DNA of 64,000 bases from Pseudomonas sp. Seg1. GTDB taxonomy: Bacteria; Pseudomonadota; Gammaproteobacteria; Pseudomonadales; Pseudomonadaceae. The notes beneath the pieces were generated by a model, which searched no databases, had not been told where the DNA came from, and worked only from the letters and a program-made list of their open reading frames with translations. The first letter of the stretch is position 1. The number at the start of each line of letters is the position of its first letter. The position numbers and the translations under genes are program-made. Positions 40,988 through 49,684 of this stretch are shown one piece after another. Location: contig NZ_AP021903.1 of the NCBI RefSeq assembly GCF_018326005.1, forward strand, positions 5,545,001 to 5,609,000, read 5' to 3'.

Positions 40988-41283
40988 TGAAGGGTAAATG
41001 GCTGTTTGCGATGTCATTGACGCTGGTTGCCGGGCAGGCCTCAGCGTCCGATACCCTGCGCTGCGGCAGTCAATTGGTCAGCCTCGGCGACCGCGCAAGC
41101 GAGGTAATGCAGAAGTGCGGTGAACCGGTCAGCCGCGATGCACTGGGCTACAAGAGAAGCGCCAATCGTCGAGAAGAGTTTCAGGTCGAGGAATGGACCT
41201 ACGGCCCGAACAACGGCATGTACCAATACCTGCGCTTTGAAGGCAACCGACTGCGCCAAATCAACAGCAAACGCGGTAACTGA
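40984..41283 (+). CDS. DUF2845 domain-containing exported protein
   Basis: The 99-residue protein has a signal peptide (about 1-22, ending ASA) and the DUF2845 pattern (LRCGSQLVSLGDRASEVMQKCGEPV...). Two Cys (about 27 and 45) could form a disulfide. Function unknown. Its start overlaps the DUF748 gene by 4 bp, suggesting they act together in the envelope. Confidence 0.88.
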   Translation: MMKGKWLFAMSLTLVAGQASASDTLRCGSQLVSLGDRASEVMQKCGEPVSRDALGYKRSANRREEFQVEEWTYGPNNGMYQYLRFEGNRLRQINSKRGN

Positions 41284-41300
41284 CCCGACACCCAAACCCA

Positions 41301-41390
41301 TGTGGGAGCGAGCCTGCTCGCGAATGCGTTGCGTCAGTCAACATCTTCGTCGGCTGACAGAGCGCTTTCGCGAGCAGGCTCGCTCCCACA
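41301..41390. repeat. REP inverted pair
   Basis: TGTGGGAGCGAGCCTGCTCGCGAA... and ...TTCGCGAGCAGGCTCGCTCCCACA; imperfect at the centre. Confidence 0.9.
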
Positions 41391-41405
41391 TTGTCTGTTA
41401 CTTGC

Positions 41406-41443
41406 CAAATAAAACAGGCCCCGACACAAGTGCCGGGGCCTGT
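41406..41443 (-). terminator. Intrinsic terminator of the BON-domain gene
   Basis: On the minus strand the stem ACAGGCCCCG / CGGGGCCTGT is followed by TTTTATTT. It also faces the REP and DUF2845 gene, so it could stop transcripts from both sides. Confidence 0.88.
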
Positions 41444-41549
41444 AATGGTCACGTCCGTGTGACCGTTCGCATGAACTCTAAAGTTGCGGCAGACGTATTG
41501 CTCGGCCCGTCTGTCGCGCCTTCTCCCGGTCCAGGCGAGAAGTCATGTC

Positions 41550-41906
41550 TTACTCGGCTTTCAGGCCATCAGCGGAGACCGCTTTGACGCCTTTGATTTT
41601 CTTGGTGATCGCTACTGCGGTGGCTTTCTGAGCGTCAGTTACAGCAACAGTCGACGACAGGGAAACGACGCCTTTGTTGGTTTCTACTTTGATGTCGGTG
41701 CCTGGGATGCCTTTTTCGGTGACCAGGTCGCTTTTCACTTTGGTAGTGATCCAGGTATCGGAAGTAGCTTCTTTAGCCTTGGTGACTTCGCCGGCGGCCA
41801 GGGTCATAGGAGCCTGGTTAGCCTGGGTGGATTGTGCAAATGCACCGGAAGCCATGGTCAGGGTCAGCGCGGTAGCAGCAGCGGCAGTGATAGCGAACTT
41901 CTTCAT
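41550..41906 (-). CDS. BON domain-containing periplasmic protein (OsmY-like)
   Basis: The 118-residue protein has a signal peptide (about 1-24) and one BON domain (ITTKVKSDLVTEKGIPGTDIKVETNKGVVSLSSTV..., about 52-115). BON proteins bind membranes or respond to osmotic and envelope stress. It has half the length of E. coli OsmY, which has two BON domains. A sigma-54 promoter precedes it, an uncommon arrangement for this family to my knowledge. Confidence 0.9.
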   Translation of the reverse strand: MKKFAITAAAATALTLTMASGAFAQSTQANQAPMTLAAGEVTKAKEATSDTWITTKVKSDLVTEKGIPGTDIKVETNKGVVSLSSTVAVTDAQKATAVAITKKIKGVKAVSADGLKAE

Positions 41907-41970
41907 ACGAGTAACTCCTGTTTTTCTGGAAAGTCTGCTGGATGTCTTGTCAGCAGGGTTACTGGAGATA

Positions 41971-42088
41971 TTGCGAGCGCCGTGCCAACTTTTCGAAACG
42001 TATAAATTCCTTATAAATCAATAAATTACAAATAACGCCAATTTCCGGATTCATGCAAATTGCATGACATGTGCAAAATTCACATGCA
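41971..42088 (-). promoter_or_regulatory. Sigma-54 promoter, IHF site and enhancer palindromes of the BON gene
   Basis: On the minus strand TTGGCACGGCGCTCGCAA (41971-41988) has GG and GC at the exact -24/-12 distance. AATCAATAAATTA at 42016-42028 fits the IHF consensus WATCAANNNNTTR. Further upstream lie the palindrome CATGCAA-A-TTGCATG (42052-42066) and the inverted repeat CATGTG / CACATG (about 42069-42087). This is the standard order promoter, IHF bend, enhancer. Confidence 0.75.
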
Positions 42089-42153
42089 AGTTGCGGCTTT
42101 TTGGAAAGTTCCTAAGGCGCTGAAATTATTGAAGCTTTTGTGAAGTGCTACGC

Positions 42154-42184
42154 AATGAAAAATGCCCCGCAAGGCGGGGCATTT
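42154..42184 (-). terminator. Intrinsic terminator of pilA
   Basis: On the minus strand the stem AAATGCCCCGC / GCGGGGCATTT with a short loop is followed by further Ts. Confidence 0.88.
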
Positions 42185-42204
42185 CACGACACGAACCCGG
42201 ATGA

Positions 42205-42648
42205 TCAGGTACCACTGCCAGGGCAACCTTTAGGCGCGTAGTCGGCGTTTACCGTCGATGCACAGCTCCAGACGCCGGCCGTGTTACCCGTCGCACCGCC
42301 AGAGCGAGTCAGCGTAATGGTTTTGCCCAACACGGGAGCGGGCGCATTGGCCAAAGTGCAAACGATGGTGCCTGCGCCCGAAGACGCAGTACCCGAAGCA
42401 GTCACCGTACCGCAGTTGGTCGTCACATAAGTTGCACTACCGGTTACCAGCGTCAGCGTCGGGTCAGTCCCTTGATTGATAGTGTCCTCGAACGGCACTT
42501 TCAGCGCGCTGATTTCCGCCAGCCCCGCCGTCACCTTCGACCGTGCCTGGTACTTGGTGTACTGCGGCAAGGCGATGGTCGCCAGAATCCCGATGATCGC
42601 CACCACGATCAGCAGTTCGATCAGAGTGAAACCTTGTTGTTTTTTCAT
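42205..42648 (-). CDS. pilA: Type IV major pilin PilA
   Basis: The 147-residue prepilin has a short leader MKKQQG, cleaved and N-methylated by PilD before Phe7, then the classic GFTLIELLIVVAIIGILATIALPQY helix with Glu5 of the mature protein. Cys pairs near the C-terminus (NCGT, CASTV, CPG) can form the D-loop disulfide. It lies divergent from pilBCD. The frame runs further upstream to 42792 but the prepilin leader fixes the start at 42648. Confidence 0.93.
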   Translation of the reverse strand: MKKQQGFTLIELLIVVAIIGILATIALPQYTKYQARSKVTAGLAEISALKVPFEDTINQGTDPTLTLVTGSATYVTTNCGTVTASGTASSGAGTIVCTLANAPAPVLGKTITLTRSGGATGNTAGVWSCASTVNADYAPKGCPGSGT

Positions 42649-42662
42649 AGACACGCTCCATG

Positions 42663-42681
42663 CATGAGTCGAAATCTCATG
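42663..42681 (-). repeat. Hairpin in the pilA leader
   Basis: CATGAG (42663-42668) and CTCATG (42676-42681) form a 6-bp stem with a 7-base loop in the predicted 5' UTR of pilA. Confidence 0.5.
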
Positions 42682-42696
42682 ATCTGAAAGTGATGC

Positions 42697-42713
42697 AGCA
42701 TAGGCCATGCCAA
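42697..42713 (-). promoter_or_regulatory. Sigma-54 promoter of pilA
   Basis: On the minus strand TTGGCATGGCCTATGCT has GG and GC correctly spaced (-24/-12). pilA of P. aeruginosa is known to need RpoN and PilR. A TGACA-N5-TGTCA inverted repeat at 42787-42801, about 84 bp upstream, contains TGTC elements like PilR sites. Confidence 0.85.
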
Positions 42714-42874
42714 TGCCTCCCGGGCCCCGCCCATTGGGCGCCAAGCGCGCTCGACGCCATTTCCTACAACCTGCAACCGCACTATCTGACACTTTTTGTC
42801 ACCTGCACCGAGGGTGTTTGGCGCTGTCACTTGACTAGGCTATAAGTCATGAACTGCAAGCGTGCGGAATCCCC

Positions 42875-44575
42875 ATGAATGACATCGCTCTGAGCGGTCT
42901 GGCCAAGCAATTGGTGCAGGCCGAACTGCTTACGGAAAAAAGCGCCCAGCAAGCCTGGCAACAGGCCCAGCGCAATCGCCTGTCGCTGGTCAGTTATCTG
43001 GTGCAGAACAAACTGGTGAAGAGCTGGCAGGTGGCCGAGATCGCTTCGGAGCATTTCGGCATGGCCTTCATGGATCTTAATTGCCTGGACAAGGAAACCC
43101 AGCCCAAAGGCCTGGTCAGCGAAAAACTGGTGCGCCAGCACCACGCCCTGCCCCTGTGGCGCCGCGGCAACAAACTGTTCGTGGGCATCTCCGACCCGAG
43201 CAATCATCAGGCAATCAATGACATTCAGTTCAGCACCGGGCTGAGTACCGAAGCCATTCTGGTGGAGGACGACAAACTCACCGATGCCATCGAAAAGTTC
43301 TTCGACACCCACGCCAGCGGCCTCGAAGACATGGCCGACGTCGACCTCGATGGCGTTGATGTCGAATCCATCGACGACAGCAAGCAGGACGCCATCGGCG
43401 GACTCGACGCCGACGACGCGCCGGTGGTGCGCTTCGTTCACAAGATGCTGCTGGACGCGATCAAGAGCGGCTCCTCCGACCTGCACTTCGAGCCCTACGA
43501 AAAGAACTACCGGGTGCGCGTACGCACCGACGGCATTCTGCGCGAAGTGGCCAAGCCGCCGATTCAACTGGCCGGGAGAATCGCCGCACGGTTGAAAGTC
43601 ATGGCCAGCCTCGACATCTCGGAACGGCGCAAACCCCAGGACGGGCGGATCAAGATGCGCCTGTCGAAGAGCAAGTCGATCGACTTCCGGGTCAACACCC
43701 TGCCGACCCTGTGGGGCGAAAAAGTGGTGATCCGGATCCTCGACCCGTCCAGTGCACAGATCGGCATCGATGCGCTCGGCTACGAGCCGGCGCAGAAAGA
43801 CCTGTACATGGCCGCGCTCAAGCAGCCACAAGGCATGATTCTGGTCACCGGCCCCACCGGCTCAGGCAAGACCGTGTCGCTGTACACCGGGCTTAACATT
43901 CTCAATACCGTCGACATCAACATCTCCACCGCCGAAGACCCTGTGGAGATCAACATGGAAGGCATCAACCAGGTCAACGTCAATCCCAAACAGGGCCTGG
44001 ATTTCGCCCAGGCCCTGCGTTCGTTTCTGCGGCAGGACCCGGACGTGATCATGGTCGGTGAGATCCGTGACCTCGAAACCGCCGAGATCGCCATCAAGGC
44101 CGCGCAAACCGGCCACCTCGTACTCTCTACCCTGCATACCAACAGCGCAGCCGAAACCCTGACCCGCCTGCACAACATGGGCATCCCCGGCTTCAATATC
44201 GCCACCTCGGTCAGCCTGATCATTGCCCAGCGACTGGCGCGCAAGCTGTGCAGCCATTGCAAGAAAGCCATCGAGATCCCCCGCGAAACCCTGATCAAGG
44301 AAGGTTTCCCCGAGGAACGCATCGGCAGTTTCACGATCTACGAACCGGTCGGTTGCGATCACTGCAACGGCGGCTACAAGGGGCGCGTGGGGATTTATGA
44401 AGTGGTGAAAAACACAGCAGACCTGCAGCGACTGATCATGGCCGAGGGCAACTCGCTGGAAATCGACATCCAGATGCGCCGCGACGGTTTCGATGACCTG
44501 CGCACTTCCGGCCTGCATAAAGCCATGCAAGGCATCACCAGCCTGGAAGAAATCAACCGGGTCACCAAGGACTGA
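42875..44575 (+). CDS. pilB: Type IV pilus extension ATPase PilB
   Basis: The 566-residue cytosolic hexameric ATPase drives pilus assembly. It has an N-terminal MshEN/GspE-like domain (LAKQLVQAELLT...), Walker A GPTGSGKT (about 325-332), the Asp box and His box regions, Walker B VGEIRDLETAEIA, and a four-Cys zinc site (CSHC ... CDHC). The order pilB-pilC-pilD is intact. The gene starts 227 bp from pilA on the opposite strand. Confidence 0.96.
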   Translation: MNDIALSGLAKQLVQAELLTEKSAQQAWQQAQRNRLSLVSYLVQNKLVKSWQVAEIASEHFGMAFMDLNCLDKETQPKGLVSEKLVRQHHALPLWRRGNKLFVGISDPSNHQAINDIQFSTGLSTEAILVEDDKLTDAIEKFFDTHASGLEDMADVDLDGVDVESIDDSKQDAIGGLDADDAPVVRFVHKMLLDAIKSGSSDLHFEPYEKNYRVRVRTDGILREVAKPPIQLAGRIAARLKVMASLDISERRKPQDGRIKMRLSKSKSIDFRVNTLPTLWGEKVVIRILDPSSAQIGIDALGYEPAQKDLYMAALKQPQGMILVTGPTGSGKTVSLYTGLNILNTVDINISTAEDPVEINMEGINQVNVNPKQGLDFAQALRSFLRQDPDVIMVGEIRDLETAEIAIKAAQTGHLVLSTLHTNSAAETLTRLHNMGIPGFNIATSVSLIIAQRLARKLCSHCKKAIEIPRETLIKEGFPEERIGSFTIYEPVGCDHCNGGYKGRVGIYEVVKNTADLQRLIMAEGNSLEIDIQMRRDGFDDLRTSGLHKAMQGITSLEEINRVTKD

Positions 44576-44577
44576 AC

Positions 44578-45795
44578 ATGGCGGTCAAGGCAGCGAAAAT
44601 CAGTGTTTATGCCTGGGAAGGCACGGACAAGAAAGGCAGCAAAATGACCGGTGAGCTGAGCGGGCTGAACCCGGCGCTGATCAAGGCGCAGTTGCGCAAA
44701 CAGGGGATCAACCCTGGCAAGGTGCGCAAGAAATCCGCCTCGATACTGAGCTTCGGTAAACGCATCAAGGCTCAGGACATCGCCCTGTTCACGCGGCAGA
44801 TGGCGACCATGATGAAGGCTGGCGTACCGTTGTTGCAGTCATTCGACATCATCGGCGAAGGTTTCGAAAACCCGGCGATGCGCAAACTGGTCGACGAGGT
44901 GAAACAGGAAGTCGCTGCGGGTAACAGTTTCGCCAACGCCCTGCGCAAGAAACCGCAGTATTTCGACGAGTTGTACTGCAACCTGGTGGATGCCGGCGAA
45001 CAGTCCGGTGCCCTCGATACGTTGCTGGAGCGTGTCGCGACCTATAAGGAAAAAAGCGAAGCGCTCAAGGCCAAGATCAAGAAAGCCATGACCTACCCTA
45101 CCGCCGTCGTGCTGGTCGCGGCGGTGGTGACCGGAATTTTGCTGGTGAAAGTGGTGCCACAGTTCCAGTCGGTGTTTTCCGGATTCGGTGCCGAGCTGCC
45201 GGCGTTCACCCTGATGGTGATCAGCCTCTCCGAATTCATGCAGCAATGGTGGTGGGCGATTCTCGGTGTATTGGCGGCGGCGATTTTCGGCACCCGCCAC
45301 GCCCTGAAAAAGTCTCAGGCCTTGCGCGACCGCAAAGACACCTGGCTGCTGAATTTGCCGTTGGTGGGCACACTGATGTACAAGTCGGCCGTCGCCCGAT
45401 TTGCTCGCACGCTGTCGACGACTTTTGCTGCTGGCGTGCCGCTGGTGGAAGCCCTCGACTCGGTGGCCGGGGCAACCGGCAACGTGGTGTTCAAGCGCGC
45501 GGTGTTGCGTATCCGCCAGGATGTTTCCACCGGTATGCAGTTGAATTTTTCGATGCGCACCACCGGCGTCTTTCCCAATATGGCCGTGCAAATGACGGCG
45601 ATCGGCGAAGAGTCTGGCGCACTGGACGAGATGCTCGACAAGGTCGCCGGGTTTTACGAGGACGAAGTGGATAACATGGTCGACAACCTCACCAGCCTCA
45701 TGGAGCCGTTCATCATGGTGGTCCTGGGGGTGATCGTCGGCGGTCTGGTAGTCGCCATGTACCTGCCGATTTTCCAACTCGGCTCAGCGATCTGA
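44578..45795 (+). CDS. pilC: Type IV pilus inner-membrane platform protein PilC
   Basis: The 405-residue protein has two GspF-type cytosolic domains each followed by membrane helices (about 175-205, 215-240 and 375-400). TRQMATMMKAGVPLLQSFDII and its C-terminal counterpart FARTLSTTFAAGVPLVEALDSV are the duplicated signatures. It links PilB to the growing pilus. Two bases after the pilB stop. Confidence 0.96.
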   Translation: MAVKAAKISVYAWEGTDKKGSKMTGELSGLNPALIKAQLRKQGINPGKVRKKSASILSFGKRIKAQDIALFTRQMATMMKAGVPLLQSFDIIGEGFENPAMRKLVDEVKQEVAAGNSFANALRKKPQYFDELYCNLVDAGEQSGALDTLLERVATYKEKSEALKAKIKKAMTYPTAVVLVAAVVTGILLVKVVPQFQSVFSGFGAELPAFTLMVISLSEFMQQWWWAILGVLAAAIFGTRHALKKSQALRDRKDTWLLNLPLVGTLMYKSAVARFARTLSTTFAAGVPLVEALDSVAGATGNVVFKRAVLRIRQDVSTGMQLNFSMRTTGVFPNMAVQMTAIGEESGALDEMLDKVAGFYEDEVDNMVDNLTSLMEPFIMVVLGVIVGGLVVAMYLPIFQLGSAI

Positions 45796-45796
45796 C

Positions 45797-46669
45797 ATGC
45801 CTATCGACGAACTGTTTGCCCTCTATCCGTTGGCTTTTGTCTGCACGGCGTTACTGCTCGGCCTGGTGGTCGGCAGTTTTCTCAATGTACTGATCTGGCG
45901 CCTGCCGAAAATGCTCGAGCGCGATTGGCGCCAGCAGGCCCAGGACGTGCTCGGTCTGCCCAGCGAAACACCGTTGCCCACCTACAATCTGATGCTGCCC
46001 CACTCCGAGTGCCCGCATTGCGCACATCGAATCCGTGCCTGGGAGAACATTCCGCTGCTCAGTTATCTGTGGCTGCGTGGACGCTGCTCGGCCTGCGCCA
46101 CGCCCATCAGCAAACGCTATCCACTGACCGAACTGGCCTGTGGACTGCTCTCGGCATTCATCGCCTGGCATGTCGGATTTGGCTGGCCGGCCTGTCTGTT
46201 GATTTTTCTCACCTGGGGCTTGTTGGCGATGAGCCTGATCGACACCGAGCATCAACTGCTGCCCGATGTGCTGGTGCTGCCCTTGTTGTGGCTGGGGCTG
46301 ATCGTCAACAGTTTCGGCATGTTCGTGTCGTTACACGAGGCATTGTGGGGTGCGGTGGCCGGGTATCTGGCGCTGTGGTCGGTGTTCTGGCTGTTCAAGC
46401 TGCTGACCGGCAAGGACGGCATCGGTCACGGTGATTTCAAGCTGCTGGCGCTGCTCGGCGCCTGGGGAGGCTGGCAGATTCTGCCACTGACGATCCTGCT
46501 CTCATCGTTGGTGGGGGCGATCATCGGGGTGATTCTGCTGCGTGTGCGTGAGCAGAAAACCTCGGTGCCAATCCCCTTTGGCCCATTTCTGGCAATTGCC
46601 GGCTGGATTGCCTTGCTCTGGGGTGGTCAAATAACCGACTTCTATTGGCAGTTTGTCGGTTTGCAATGA
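45797..46669 (+). CDS. pilD: Prepilin leader peptidase / N-methyltransferase PilD
   Basis: The 290-residue membrane aspartic protease cleaves and methylates type IV prepilins (PilA and PilE here) and type II secretion pseudopilins. The N-terminal four-Cys loop (CPHCAHRI ... CSACATPI) is present, as are the catalytic Asp sites in [11 protein letters not shown] and [11 protein letters not shown]. It overlaps coaE by 4 bp. Confidence 0.96.
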   Translation: MPIDELFALYPLAFVCTALLLGLVVGSFLNVLIWRLPKMLERDWRQQAQDVLGLPSETPLPTYNLMLPHSECPHCAHRIRAWENIPLLSYLWLRGRCSACATPISKRYPLTELACGLLSAFIAWHVGFGWPACLLIFLTWGLLAMSLIDTEHQLLPDVLVLPLLWLGLIVNSFGMFVSLHEALWGAVAGYLALWSVFWLFKLLTGKDGIGHGDFKLLALLGAWGGWQILPLTILLSSLVGAIIGVILLRVREQKTSVPIPFGPFLAIAGWIALLWGGQITDFYWQFVGLQ

Positions 46670-47289
46670 ATACCCCTGTGGAAAAACCCTGGATTCTCGG
46701 CCTGACCGGCGGCATCGGCAGCGGCAAAAGCGCTGCGGCCCAGCACTTCATCGACCTTGGCATCCATGTGGTCGACGCCGATCACGCGGCGCGCTGGGTG
46801 GTCGAGCCGGGGCGCCCAGCCTTGGCGAAGATTGCCGAGCACTTTGGTGCTTGCGTATTGCAGGCTGACGGCACGCTGGATCGCGCCGCCCTGCGCAAGC
46901 TGATCTTTGAGGTCCCGGAGGAACGCCGCTGGCTCGAAGCCCTGCTGCATCCGCTGATCGCCGAGGAAATCGCTGATCATCTGGCACAGGCAAAATCGCC
47001 CTACGCGATTCTGGTTTCGCCGCTATTGATCGAGTCCGGGCAATACGCAATGACCCAGCGCATCCTGGTGATCGACGCCCCGCAACAACTGCAGATCGAA
47101 CGCACCTTGCAGCGTGACCAGACCAGCGAACAGCAGGTTCAGGCGATCCTCGCGGCCCAGTCGAGCCGTGAAGACCGTGTGAGCCGTGCCGACGACGTGG
47201 TGGTCAACGACCGCGACCTCGCCTGGCTGCACAGCGAGGTCGAACGTCTGCACGATTTTTACCTGACTTTAAATGGAGGCCAATCATGA
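46666..47289 (+). CDS. coaE: Dephospho-CoA kinase
   Basis: The 207-residue enzyme phosphorylates dephospho-CoA, the last step of coenzyme A synthesis. Walker A is GGIGSGKS (about 15-22) with [13 protein letters not shown] following. It starts inside the pilD stop codon; the in-frame ATG at 46645 would give an extension within pilD and is rejected. Pantothenate genes panBCD in this window feed the same pathway. Confidence 0.96.
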   Translation: MNTPVEKPWILGLTGGIGSGKSAAAQHFIDLGIHVVDADHAARWVVEPGRPALAKIAEHFGACVLQADGTLDRAALRKLIFEVPEERRWLEALLHPLIAEEIADHLAQAKSPYAILVSPLLIESGQYAMTQRILVIDAPQQLQIERTLQRDQTSEQQVQAILAAQSSREDRVSRADDVVVNDRDLAWLHSEVERLHDFYLTLNGGQS

Positions 47290-47486
47290 GCCCGATCCCA
47301 ACCGTTGAATGCCCGACCTGCGGCGCTCCCGTGGAGTTCACCCCCGAGAACAAATTCCGCCCGTTCTGCTCCGATCGCTGCAAACTGATCGACCTCGGCG
47401 CCTGGGCGTCGGAAGAGCACAAGATCCCGGTCGCACCGGATGCCGAAGATGAAATGTTTTCCGGCGATTTCGATCCGCGTCACTGA
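47286..47486 (+). CDS. yacG: DNA gyrase inhibitor YacG
   Basis: The 66-residue zinc protein has four Cys in CPTCGAPV and CSDRC, a motif that binds one zinc, and the conserved [16 protein letters not shown]. coli YacG blocks DNA binding by gyrase. The gene overlaps coaE by 4 bp, as is usual. Confidence 0.94.
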   Translation: MSPIPTVECPTCGAPVEFTPENKFRPFCSDRCKLIDLGAWASEEHKIPVAPDAEDEMFSGDFDPRH

Positions 47487-47492
47487 TTCCGA

Positions 47493-47708
47493 TCAGGGGC
47501 GCATGAAGCCGTAGTCCTGATCATCGTCGAGGTTTTCCGCGAGAAAGCGCAACTCGTCGGCCAAGTCCTCGGCATTACGCACCGCCTTGCTCTGTTGCAC
47601 CACCGCACTGAGCAAGGCGCGCAAGCTCAAGCCCGGATCGAACCCCACCTCCTGCGCCATCTCCAGACTCTGCCGGGTTTCCTGCCTCGCCCACTCGTAA
47701 ACACTCAT
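47493..47708 (-). CDS. Conserved small acidic hypothetical protein
   Basis: A 71-residue protein (MSVYEWARQETRQSLEMAQEVGFDPGLS..., ending YGFMRP), probably all alpha-helical and acidic, with no known domain. It is set apart from an upstream in-frame extension by AGGAG before the ATG at 47708. It lies convergent to yacG with 6 bp between the stops. Confidence 0.75.
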   Translation of the reverse strand: MSVYEWARQETRQSLEMAQEVGFDPGLSLRALLSAVVQQSKAVRNAEDLADELRFLAENLDDDQDYGFMRP

Positions 47709-47773
47709 GCCGCTGCTCCTGAAGGGATTTGCGCGAGCATGAAATTTCCGGCGCGTGGCGGGTTTGATGTGGA

Positions 47774-48463
47774 TCAAGACTTCGGATCGTCGTCCTTCCA
47801 CGGCGCCGAAAGGTAGCGCGTGCGGTTGAAGGTCTCCAGCCATTCCGGGCAGAACACCACCAGTGCGCTGATCACCATGCCGTTGATGAACGCTTCGGGA
47901 AACAGCAGCAACCACAGATACCCGATGAAATCTTCCAGCCACTCCGGCATGGCAAAAAGACCGTCGTACCACAACAGTGTCAGGCTCAGGATCAAGCACA
48001 ACAGGGCTGAAAGCGCCGCAGCGAAGAATCCTGAACAGAAAATGTACACGAACGGATTACGGGGCTGAGCGCGCTCGACGAGAATCGCCACGCACTCGGT
48101 GATCAGCGCCGGCAGCAGGATAAACAACGCGCCATTGACCCCGAGCGCCGCGAGATCCTGACGCCCAAGCAGCAACAAACCAACTTGCGCCACCACTCCG
48201 CCGACAATCGCCAGCGGCCAGTCGAGCAGCAGCGTCACGGCAGTCATGCCGATGAAGTGATACGACACACCGGTGTCGAAATCCCTGCGCACCAGCCACA
48301 ACAGAAACAACGCGAACACCGTGCCGAACAGTAAATGCTGACGGCGGCTGTCACTGAACAACTCGACCCACGGTGCGCGAAAGATCGCCCAGAGCAGCAC
48401 TGGCACATAAATCAGCCAGCCCAGCACCAGGCTTGCAGTCGACAGCACCTCGGCACCGATCAT
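47774..48463 (-). CDS. Energy-coupling factor (CbiM-like) ABC permease
   Basis: The 229-residue membrane protein has about six helices and resembles CbiM/ECF substrate-binding components (cobalt or nickel uptake). The normal partners (EcfT, ATPase, CbiN) are not adjacent, so it may be an orphan or may use distant partners. It overlaps the following exported protein gene by 4 bp. Confidence 0.75.
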   Translation of the reverse strand: MIGAEVLSTASLVLGWLIYVPVLLWAIFRAPWVELFSDSRRQHLLFGTVFALFLLWLVRRDFDTGVSYHFIGMTAVTLLLDWPLAIVGGVVAQVGLLLLGRQDLAALGVNGALFILLPALITECVAILVERAQPRNPFVYIFCSGFFAAALSALLCLILSLTLLWYDGLFAMPEWLEDFIGYLWLLLFPEAFINGMVISALVVFCPEWLETFNRTRYLSAPWKDDDPKS

Positions 48464-48927
48464 GGCCGCGCCTTCTCCAAAGCCTCGCGCAGTTGGATCG
48501 CGTTGGCGTACTGATGTTGTTCGAGCAGTCGGCCGTCCTTCAGTTGCAGCCACAACACCTGGCCTTCTACGCCGGGATAGCGCGATGCGACCCGGCCCTC
48601 TCGGTCGAGCATGACCCGATAGTTGTAGTCACGCATGGCGGGCACGGCAAACATCTTGGCGATCAGCGCCGGCATGCGCTGGATATCTGCAACGAATACC
48701 GCGTGGCGCGCCTCCAGATAGCCCTTGGGCTGATCTTTCAAGGCTTCCTTGATCAGTTTGGCGGCATCCATGTCCCGCGCCACCAACAGCGTTGTGGCGC
48801 CGTTATCGAGTGTGTAGGCCTTATCGTACTGATCCAGCAATGTCCAGGGTGCGAGTCGTTCGCCGGTATCGAGTGCATGGGCAAACAGCGGAACTAAAGC
48901 AAACAACAGTAGCCAGCGTGAATTCAC
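48460..48927 (-). CDS. Exported thioredoxin-like protein without CxxC
   Basis: The 155-residue protein has a signal peptide (about 1-18, ending AHA) and a mature part (LAPWTLLDQYDKAYTLDNGATTLLVARDMDAAK...) that looks like a thioredoxin-fold protein but lacks the redox CxxC. Databases often call homologues FAD/FMN-containing dehydrogenase, which I see no support for. GTG at 48927 is used because GAGGAG lies 7 bases upstream. It precedes the CbiM-like permease gene with a 4-bp overlap. Confidence 0.7.
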   Translation of the reverse strand: MNSRWLLLFALVPLFAHALDTGERLAPWTLLDQYDKAYTLDNGATTLLVARDMDAAKLIKEALKDQPKGYLEARHAVFVADIQRMPALIAKMFAVPAMRDYNYRVMLDREGRVASRYPGVEGQVLWLQLKDGRLLEQHQYANAIQLREALEKARP

Positions 48928-49057
48928 GTTCAATCTCCTCGATTTGGTATCAATGGACGCTTTCCACCAGTCTATACCGCCTCTTCGGATTGCCCACTGA
49001 CGCACTTTGCCACGCAAGGCTTTCTGCTTGTCGCATTTGAACGCTAAGCTTGGGCCT

Positions 49058-49684
49058 ATGGATGACTCAGATTATTTACGCCTGCTGACCATCGCGGCCG
49101 AGCAGGCCAACGCGTTCCTGTCCAATGCCCGCAAATGGGAGCGTGAGCGTTGGGTCTGTCAGCGCCTGTTGCAAGGCCTGAACATTCCCTACCGCGCCGA
49201 CGAATTCGCGCCCGCCGGCGAGCCGCCGGATGTGCTGTTTCGTGATGCCAATTTCGAGGTGTTCTTCGTCCTTGATGAAGGCCGACGCCTCAACGACGAA
49301 TGGCGCGATGAATTGCAGCGTCGCCGTAGTGCCTTCTCCCTCAGTCAACTGGTGCGCCGTGAAGCCAAGCCGCGACGGATCCCGGCCAACGAATTTCTGA
49401 TGAGGCTGGCGCCGACCCTGCGCAAAAAAGCGCACAACTACAAGGAGCGCGGGATGGATCTGGGCGAACTGGACATCATTGCCTTCGCCAGCCTCAAGCG
49501 TGAGGTGCTCGACCTGAACAGTCATTTCCCGCCGCCCACCGAATATTTGCGTCAGGGCTGGCGTTCGCTGTCACTCGTCGGCCCGACTTTCGCCCGCGTG
49601 CTCTTCGCCCACCCGGATGCACCGGATTTCCTGCGCAGCAACCTGGGCCGCAGCATTGTTTTTGATGTCGGGATCAGCCTGTGA
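49058..49684 (+). CDS. DUF1780 domain-containing protein
   Basis: The 208-residue cytosolic protein has the DUF1780 pattern (MDDSDYLRLLTIAAEQANAFLSN...; EPPDVLFRDANFEVFFVLDEGRRLND) and may be a nuclease-fold protein; function unknown. It overlaps the MOSC gene by 4 bp (GTGA). Confidence 0.82.
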   Translation: MDDSDYLRLLTIAAEQANAFLSNARKWERERWVCQRLLQGLNIPYRADEFAPAGEPPDVLFRDANFEVFFVLDEGRRLNDEWRDELQRRRSAFSLSQLVRREAKPRRIPANEFLMRLAPTLRKKAHNYKERGMDLGELDIIAFASLKREVLDLNSHFPPPTEYLRQGWRSLSLVGPTFARVLFAHPDAPDFLRSNLGRSIVFDVGISL

